5,336 bases of DNA from Yimella sp. GTDB taxonomy: Bacteria; Actinomycetota; Actinomycetes; Actinomycetales; Dermatophilaceae. Positions within the stretch are counted from its first letter, which is position 1, and each line of letters starts with the position of its first letter. Under the pieces are notes generated by a model. The model did no database searches. It saw nothing but the letters and a program-made list of their open reading frames with translations, and was not told the DNA's origin. The stretch lies in NCBI GenBank assembly GCA_030150425.1, contig JASLFY010000006.1:1-5336 (forward strand). Reading direction: 5' to 3'. Below are positions 1-5,336 of this stretch, in pieces. The position numbers and the translations under genes are program-made.

Positions 1-871
<871 letters not shown>

Positions 872-886
872 GGCAGGTGGCGCGTG

Positions 887-899
887 TAGCGTCGTCCCC
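887..899 (+). promoter_or_regulatory. Probable -10 element for leaderless glgE transcript, in the 28-base glgP-glgE gap
   Basis: The gap 872-899 contains TAGCGT at 887-892, which fits the actinobacterial principal-sigma -10 pattern TAnnnT (TAGnnT is a common form). Seven bases separate it from the GTG at 900, so transcription would start at or one base before the start codon. No Shine-Dalgarno lies at a useful distance: the nearest purine-rich stretch, AGGTGG at 875-880, ends 19 bases before the GTG, and the bases just before the start are pyrimidine-rich (cgtcgtcccc). By contrast, treS and mak downstream both have clear Shine-Dalgarno sequences. No convincing TTGAC-like -35 was found; it would fall in the last codons of glgP. 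This is an inference from position and motif only. Confidence 0.5.
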
Positions 900-2921
900 G
901 TGACTTCGGTATCAATTTCGACTCCGCGAACCACTCAGCCCCAGTCCCCCATCGGCCGGATCCCGGTGCAGGACGTCGCGCCCGCCGTCGACGGCGGCCG
1001 ACGCCCCACCGCAAGTGTCGTCGGTGAGGAATTCGACATCACCGCAACGGTTTTCCGCGAGGGACACGACGCGGTGAACGCGACGGTCGTGCTCACGGAT
1101 CCGGACGGCGCCGAGACCCTGCTGCCGATGACGTGCACCAACCCGGGCCTCGACGCGTGGGTCCGTACGGTGTCGGCCGACCGGGTCGGTCAATGGGCCT
1201 ACCGGGTCGAGGGGTGGAGCGACCCGTACGGCACCTGGACCCACGACGCGACGATCAAGGTCGAGGCCGGGGTCGACGTCGAGGTGATGCTCGAGGAGGG
1301 CGCCCGACTGCTGGAGCGGGCCGCGGCCGAACCGGGCCACGACGAGGCGGCCCGCGGCACCCTCCGCGACGGCGCCGCCACGCTGCGGGACACCTCCCTC
1401 GACACCGCGAGCCGGCTGGCCGGGGGCACCGGCGAGGCGGTCGCGACGGTGCTGCGCGGCACCCCGCTGCGCGACGCGGTCTCCCCGTCGCCGACGATCC
1501 CGTGGCTGGTCGAGCGGGAGCGCGCGCTGACCGGCGCCTGGTACGAGATCTTCCCCCGCTCCGAGGGGGCGACGTACGACGAGACCACGGGTCGCTGGAC
1601 CAGCGGCACCTTCGCGACGGCGGCGCAGCGCCTCCCGGCGATCGCCGCGATGGGCTTCGACGTCGTCTACCTCACCCCGATCCACCCGATCGGCGAGGTG
1701 AACCGCAAGGGCCCGAACAACACCCTCACCGCCGGACCGCACGACCCGGGTTCGCCGTACGCGATCGGCAGCAAGGACGGCGGCCACGACGCGCTGCACC
1801 CCGAGCTGGGCGACTGGGACGACTTCGACGCGTTCGTCGCGACGGCCGAGCACAACGGCCTCGAGGTCGCGATGGACCTGGCGCTGCAGTGCGCGCCGGA
1901 CCACCCGTGGGTCGAGCAGCACCCGGAGTGGTTCACCACCCGCGCCGACGGCACCATCGCCTACGCGGAGAACCCGCCGAAGAAGTACCAGGACATCTAC
2001 CCGCTGAACTTCGACAACGACCCGGCCGGCATCTACGCCGAGGTCCGTCGAGTGGTGCAGGTCTGGATCGACCACGGCGTGAAGATCTTCCGGGTCGACA
2101 ACCCCCACACCAAGCCGGTCGAGTTCTGGCAGTGGCTGATCGCCGACGTGGCGCAGTCCCACCCCGACGTCATCTGGCTAGCCGAGGCGTTCACCCGCCC
2201 GGCGATGATGCACACGCTCGGCAAGGTCGGCTTCCAGCAGAGCTACACCTATTACGCGTGGCGCAACGAGGCCGAGGAACTGCGCGAGTACGTCGAGGAC
2301 CTCGCCGGGGAGTCCGCGGCGTACATGCGCCCGTCGTTCTGGCCGACGACGCACGACATCCTGACGCCGTACATGCAGTACGGCGGACCGACCGCGTGGA
2401 AGCTGCGCGCGGCGCTCGCCGCGACGCTGGTGCCGACGTACGGCATCTACGCCGGCTACGAGTTGGTCGAACACGTCGCCCGACCCGGCGCCGAGGAGCA
2501 GATCGACAACGAGAAGTACCAGTTCAAGGACCGGCGCTGGGCCGACTACGAGCCGGGCGGGCCGAAGGAGGGCCAGTCGCTGGCCCCGTACCTCACCAAG
2601 CTCAACGCGATCCGGCGCGCCCACCCGAGCCTGCACTGGTTGCGGAACATCACCTTCCACGAGGTCGACGACCCGAGCATGCTGGTGTTCTCCAAGCAGC
2701 GCGGTGACGACGTGGTGATCGTGGTCGCCGCCCTCGACCCGCACGCCACCCGGCAGTCCTGGGTCCACCTGGACATGGAAGCCCTCGGCCTGCGGCCGGG
2801 TGACTCGTTCACCGCACACGACCTGATCACCGACGCCCAGTGGCACTGGGGCGAGCACAACTGGGTCCGGCTCGGCGTCGACGCCGAACCGGTCCACATC
2901 GTCGAAGTCCGACGCCACTGA
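900..2921 (+). CDS. glgE: GlgE: alpha-1,4-glucan:maltose-1-phosphate maltosyltransferase (GH13_3)
   Basis: Transfers maltosyl units from alpha-maltose 1-phosphate to the non-reducing end of alpha-1,4-glucan, releasing phosphate; cytosolic. The 673 residues match the family (Mtb 701, S. coelicolor isoform I about 675). The N-terminal beta domain spans about 17-120 (similarity starts at IGRIPVQDVAP), an Ala/Glu/Arg-rich helical insert about 125-200, the TIM barrel from GAWYEIFPRS (212-221) to about 570, then a C-terminal beta domain. The catalytic triad is Asp400 (FRVDNPHTKP), Glu429 (LAEAF) and Asp486 (TTHDIL). These align with S. coelicolor Asp394, Glu423 and Asp480 at a constant offset of six. 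Donor-phosphate residues also fit: Lys270, Asn274, Thr275, Gln330, Lys361 and Tyr363 (NPPKKYQ), Asn401. Ser285 corresponds to Mtb Ser303 (Val279 in S. coelicolor). The GTG start leaves about 16 unconserved residues before the first domain and is supported by the -10 element just upstream. Head of the glgE-treS-mak unit. GlgE-specific motifs make another GH13 enzyme unlikely. Confidence 0.98.
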   Translation: MTSVSISTPRTTQPQSPIGRIPVQDVAPAVDGGRRPTASVVGEEFDITATVFREGHDAVNATVVLTDPDGAETLLPMTCTNPGLDAWVRTVSADRVGQWAYRVEGWSDPYGTWTHDATIKVEAGVDVEVMLEEGARLLERAAAEPGHDEAARGTLRDGAATLRDTSLDTASRLAGGTGEAVATVLRGTPLRDAVSPSPTIPWLVERERALTGAWYEIFPRSEGATYDETTGRWTSGTFATAAQRLPAIAAMGFDVVYLTPIHPIGEVNRKGPNNTLTAGPHDPGSPYAIGSKDGGHDALHPELGDWDDFDAFVATAEHNGLEVAMDLALQCAPDHPWVEQHPEWFTTRADGTIAYAENPPKKYQDIYPLNFDNDPAGIYAEVRRVVQVWIDHGVKIFRVDNPHTKPVEFWQWLIADVAQSHPDVIWLAEAFTRPAMMHTLGKVGFQQSYTYYAWRNEAEELREYVEDLAGESAAYMRPSFWPTTHDILTPYMQYGGPTAWKLRAALAATLVPTYGIYAGYELVEHVARPGAEEQIDNEKYQFKDRRWADYEPGGPKEGQSLAPYLTKLNAIRRAHPSLHWLRNITFHEVDDPSMLVFSKQRGDDVVIVVAALDPHATRQSWVHLDMEALGLRPGDSFTAHDLITDAQWHWGEHNWVRLGVDAEPVHIVEVRRH

Positions 2922-2922
2922 C

Positions 2923-2928
2923 GGGAGG
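2923..2928 (+). promoter_or_regulatory. Ribosome binding site of treS (GGGAGG)
   Basis: GGGAGG lies directly after the glgE stop (2919-2921) and ends four bases before the ATG at 2933. It decides the treS start: the in-frame ATG at 2948 is too far away (19 bases), and the in-frame GTG at 2840 lies inside glgE and would add residues unlike any trehalose synthase. Confidence 0.75.
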
Positions 2929-2932
2929 CCCC

Positions 2933-4648
2933 ATGAACAGCTTCAACATGAACCAACCCGGCCTGAAGCACGACCCGCAGTGGTTCCGCAAGGCGGTCTT
3001 CTACGAGGTCCTGGTGCGCGCCTTCGGCGACTCCACCGGCAACGGCTCCGGCGACTTCGGCGGTCTGATCAACCGGCTCGACTACCTGCAGTGGCTCGGC
3101 GTCGACTGCCTGTGGCTGCCGCCGTTCTACGCCTCGCCGCTGCGCGACGGCGGCTACGACATCGCCGACTACAAGGCGGTGCTGCCCGAGTTCGGCACCC
3201 TCCCGGAGTTCACCGAGCTGGTCTCGCAGGCCCACGCCCGCGGCATCCGGATCATCACCGACTTCGTGATGAACCACACCAGCGACCAGCACCCCTGGTT
3301 CCAGGCGTCGCGCAGCGAGCCGGACGGGCCGTACGGCGACTACTACGTGTGGTCCGACACCGACGACAAGTACACCGAGGCGCGGATCATCTTCGTCGAC
3401 ACCGAGGTGTCGAACTGGACCTTCGACCCGGTGCGTCGCCAGTTCTTCTGGCACCGCTTCTTCTCCCACCAGCCGGACCTCAACTTCGAGAACCCGAAGG
3501 TGCAGGAGGAGATGTTCGACATCGTCCGGTTCTGGATGGACCTGGGCATCGACGGCTTCCGGCTCGACGCGGTCCCCTATCTGTTCGAGGAGGAGGGACA
3601 CAACGGCGAGAACCACCCCAAGACCCACGAGTTCCTCGCCGACCTGCGCCGGATGGTCGACGAGGAGTACCCGGGTCGGGTGCTCCTGGCCGAGGCGAAC
3701 CAGATGCCGCACGAGGTGGTCGACTACTTCGGCACCGAGGAGGCGCCGGAGTGCCACATGTGCTTCCACTTCCCGGTGATGCCGCGGCTCTACTACGCGC
3801 TGCGGGACGAGAAGGCCACCTCGATCATCGACGTGCTGAACGAGACGCCGGCGATCCCGAAGGGCACCCAGTGGGGCACCTTCCTGCGCAACCACGACGA
3901 GCTCACCCTCGAGATGGTCACGCCGGAGGAACGCGCCGCGATGTACGGGTGGTACGCCCCGGACTCCCGGATGCGGGCCAACGTCGGCATCCGCCGACGA
4001 CTGGCGCCGCTGCTGGACAACTCACGCGCCGAGATCGAATTGATCCACGCCCTGCTGCTGTCGCTGCCGGGGTCGCCGTGCCTCTACTACGGCGACGAGA
4101 TCGGGATGGGCGACAACATCTGGCTCAACGACCGCGACGCCGTACGCACCCCGATGCAGTGGACGCCGGACCGCAACGCCGGCTTCTCCACCGCGGACCC
4201 GGGCAAGTTGTACCTGCCGGTGATCAGCAGCCTCGTCTACCACCACAACAACGTGAACGTCGAGGCGCAGATGGCCTCCTCGGCCTCGCTGCTGCACTGG
4301 GTGCGGGAGATGCTGTCGGTGCGGGCGGCGTACCCGGCGTTCGGTCTGGGTGACTTCCAGGTCCACGACACCGACAACGACACCGTCCTCGCCTTCACCC
4401 GCACCGTCGATCCGGACGAGGTGGCCGAACACGACATCGAGGTGCCGCAGCTGTTCTGCCTGAACAACCTGTCGTCGCGCCCGCAGGCCGTCACCGTGCA
4501 GTTGCCGGCGGAACTCGCCGGCGCGCGGCTGCGCGACATCTTCGGCGGCGGCCACTTCCCCAGCGTCGGCGACGACGCGACGATCACCCTCACCCTCGGC
4601 TCGCGGGACTTCTTCTGGCTGGCCGTGCGTCCCGCCGGAGGTGAGTGA
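2933..4648 (+). CDS. treS: TreS: trehalose synthase / maltose alpha-D-glucosyltransferase (GH13_16)
   Basis: Reversibly isomerises trehalose and maltose by intramolecular glucosyl transfer; here it would supply maltose to Mak. In mycobacteria TreS and Pep2 (Mak) form a complex. The 571 residues compare with 601 in M. tuberculosis, which has a longer N-terminal tail. The barrel begins at WFRKAVFYEV (from Trp17) and contains SPLRDGGYDI, MNHTSDQHPW (Asn114-His115), the nucleophile Asp212 (GFRLDAVPYLF), acid/base Glu254 (LLAEANQ) and Asp322 (RNHDELTLE). Spacing from Asp212 to Glu254 is 42, as for Asp230 and Glu272 in M. smegmatis. A C-terminal beta domain follows from about residue 490. PGSPCLYYGDEIGMGDNIWL is typical of TreS rather than oligo-1,6-glucosidase. 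Two places differ from the versions I know: DRDAVRTPMQW (usually DRDGVRTPMQW) and VYHHNNVNVEAQ (usually VYGYQ-VNVEAQ), perhaps a subfamily trait. There is no fused maltokinase domain; that activity is in the next gene. Eleven bases separate it from glgE and it overlaps mak by one base, so it is almost surely cotranscribed with both. Confidence 0.98.
   Translation: MNSFNMNQPGLKHDPQWFRKAVFYEVLVRAFGDSTGNGSGDFGGLINRLDYLQWLGVDCLWLPPFYASPLRDGGYDIADYKAVLPEFGTLPEFTELVSQAHARGIRIITDFVMNHTSDQHPWFQASRSEPDGPYGDYYVWSDTDDKYTEARIIFVDTEVSNWTFDPVRRQFFWHRFFSHQPDLNFENPKVQEEMFDIVRFWMDLGIDGFRLDAVPYLFEEEGHNGENHPKTHEFLADLRRMVDEEYPGRVLLAEANQMPHEVVDYFGTEEAPECHMCFHFPVMPRLYYALRDEKATSIIDVLNETPAIPKGTQWGTFLRNHDELTLEMVTPEERAAMYGWYAPDSRMRANVGIRRRLAPLLDNSRAEIELIHALLLSLPGSPCLYYGDEIGMGDNIWLNDRDAVRTPMQWTPDRNAGFSTADPGKLYLPVISSLVYHHNNVNVEAQMASSASLLHWVREMLSVRAAYPAFGLGDFQVHDTDNDTVLAFTRTVDPDEVAEHDIEVPQLFCLNNLSSRPQAVTVQLPAELAGARLRDIFGGGHFPSVGDDATITLTLGSRDFFWLAVRPAGGE
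4637..4644 (+). promoter_or_regulatory. Strong Shine-Dalgarno of mak inside the end of treS
   Basis: GGAGGTGA at 4637-4644 is an eight-base complement to the 3' end of 16S rRNA (UCACCUCC). Its GGAGG core ends six bases before the mak ATG at 4648. It overlaps the last codons of treS (Gly-Gly-Glu, then stop), so ribosomes ending treS are positioned to restart on mak. Confidence 0.8.
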
Positions 4649-5336
4649 TGGCGGTCATCCATCGCGCCACCCTGCAGCCCACCAAGCTCGAACTCCTCGC
4701 GGCGTGGATCGGCGAACAGCGTTGGTACACGGGCAAGTCCGGCACCCCCGAGCTCACCTCGGTCGGCGGGTACCGGTTCGATGACCCGGCCGGTGAGGTC
4801 GGGGTCGAGGTGTTGCTGGTGCGGGACGAGAGCGTGACCCCGAGCGTCGTCTACCAGGTGCCGTTGACCTACCGCGCCGAGCCGCTGCCCGGCGGCGAGT
4901 GGGCGTACGTCGGCAGCACCGAACACTCCGCGCTCGGCACCCGCTACGTCTACGACGGCTGCCACGACCCGGTGTTCGTCGAGACGGTGCTCGCGACCGT
5001 TCTGCGCGGCAACCGCCAGGCCGACCTGGAACTGGCCGACGGCACCCCGCTGCCGGCGACCGTACGGGTGCAGGGCAGCGGCTCGCGCGACCAGCAGGTC
5101 CCCCGCATCGAGCAGGCCCGGGTGTTGTCCGGCGAGCAGTCGAACACCTCGATCATCATCGACACGGTCAGCGCCGACGGATCGGCGAAACCGTTGATCC
5201 TCAAGATGTTCCGGATCCTGCAGGACGGCCTCAACCCCGACGTCCAGCTGCAGTCGGCGATCTCCGCCACCGGCTCGACACGGGTGCCGGCCACCGTCGG
5301 CTACCTCACCGGGATGTGGCCCGACGCGGCGGTGCC
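4648..5336 (+). CDS. mak: Maltokinase (Mak/Pep2), N-terminal half, 3' end outside window
   Basis: ATP-dependent phosphorylation of maltose to alpha-maltose 1-phosphate, the donor for GlgE; cytosolic, with an aminoglycoside-phosphotransferase-like kinase fold. The frame is open to the right edge and shows 229 residues plus two bases; the family is usually about 440-470, so roughly half is missing, including the catalytic loop and metal-binding residues. Seen: the N-terminal cap-domain signature WIGEQRWYTGKSG (Trp20, Arg25, Trp26, Lys30); a helix-rich middle; LSGEQSNTSIII (Gly162-Asn166) at the start of the kinase N-lobe; ILKMFR with Lys186, the likely beta-3 ATP-contacting lysine; and NPDVQLQSAI (196-205). 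Where NPDVQ has Gln200, the maltokinases I know best have Glu (NPD-E). ATG at 4648 is chosen because its A is the last base of the treS stop (TGATG) and the Shine-Dalgarno at 4637-4644 precedes it. The treS neighbour and the cap motif make maltokinase much more likely than another sugar kinase; pep2 is the older synonym. Confidence 0.94.
   Translation, partial: MAVIHRATLQPTKLELLAAWIGEQRWYTGKSGTPELTSVGGYRFDDPAGEVGVEVLLVRDESVTPSVVYQVPLTYRAEPLPGGEWAYVGSTEHSALGTRYVYDGCHDPVFVETVLATVLRGNRQADLELADGTPLPATVRVQGSGSRDQQVPRIEQARVLSGEQSNTSIIIDTVSADGSAKPLILKMFRILQDGLNPDVQLQSAISATGSTRVPATVGYLTGMWPDAAV

Noticed and set aside
912..2162. Minus-strand open frame of 416 residues inside glgE
   Set aside because: Antisense shadow of glgE with Arg/Val/Gly-rich, repeat-like composition and no recognisable domain.
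1133..2707. Plus-strand open frame of 524 residues in another frame of glgE (and a similar one at 2980-4353 within treS)
   Set aside because: Extreme Arg/Pro/Gly/Ala composition typical of the +1 or +2 frame of GC-rich genes; GlgE and TreS explain these regions fully.
2840..2932. Upstream GTG giving treS 31 extra N-terminal residues
   Set aside because: The extension would overlap glgE by more than 80 bases, is Arg/Pro-rich and unlike TreS N-termini. The GGGAGG at 2923-2928 supports ATG at 2933.
2546..3895. Long minus-strand open frame of 449 residues across the glgE-treS junction
   Set aside because: It is antisense to two clearly identified genes. Its product is low-complexity, rich in Val, Arg, Leu and Gly, and matches no family I know. 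Such frames are expected opposite G/C-ending codons.

Overview
The window is a stretch of high-GC chromosome in which almost every codon of the four genes ends in G or C. The gene set (classical-fold GlgP, GlgE, a short single-domain TreS and a stand-alone maltokinase) and the protein sequences point to an Actinomycetota bacterium. The order within the phylum cannot be fixed by eye; some residues remind me of Propionibacteriales or Micrococcales homologues, but that is an impression only. All genes lie on the + strand and the DNA is almost fully coding. The only gaps are 28 bases (872-899) and 11 bases (2922-2932). No RNA genes, mobile elements, CRISPR arrays or notable repeats were seen.

Layout: (1) the C-terminal third of a glycogen/starch phosphorylase, glgP, cut by the left edge; (2) a 28-base gap holding a probable -10 element placed so that transcription would start at or next to the GTG of the next gene; (3) complete glgE, the maltose-1-phosphate-dependent maltosyltransferase; (4) complete treS, trehalose synthase, 11 bases after glgE and with its own Shine-Dalgarno; (5) the N-terminal half of a maltokinase (mak/pep2), overlapping the treS stop by one base and cut by the right edge.

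Together these are three of the four steps of the known GlgE pathway. TreS interconverts trehalose and maltose. Mak phosphorylates maltose with ATP to alpha-maltose 1-phosphate. GlgE adds the maltosyl unit to the non-reducing ends of alpha-1,4-glucan. In related genomes the branching enzyme glgB often follows mak, but it is outside this window. GlgP works the other way, removing terminal glucose as glucose 1-phosphate, so the locus pairs glucan synthesis from trehalose with glucan breakdown.

This is a known pathway, not a new system. The points worth a second look are local: the probable leaderless start of glgE, a classical (E. coli/animal-type) phosphorylase sitting codirectionally in front of glgE, the tight treS-mak coupling, and a few residue choices in GlgE, TreS and Mak that may mark subfamilies.
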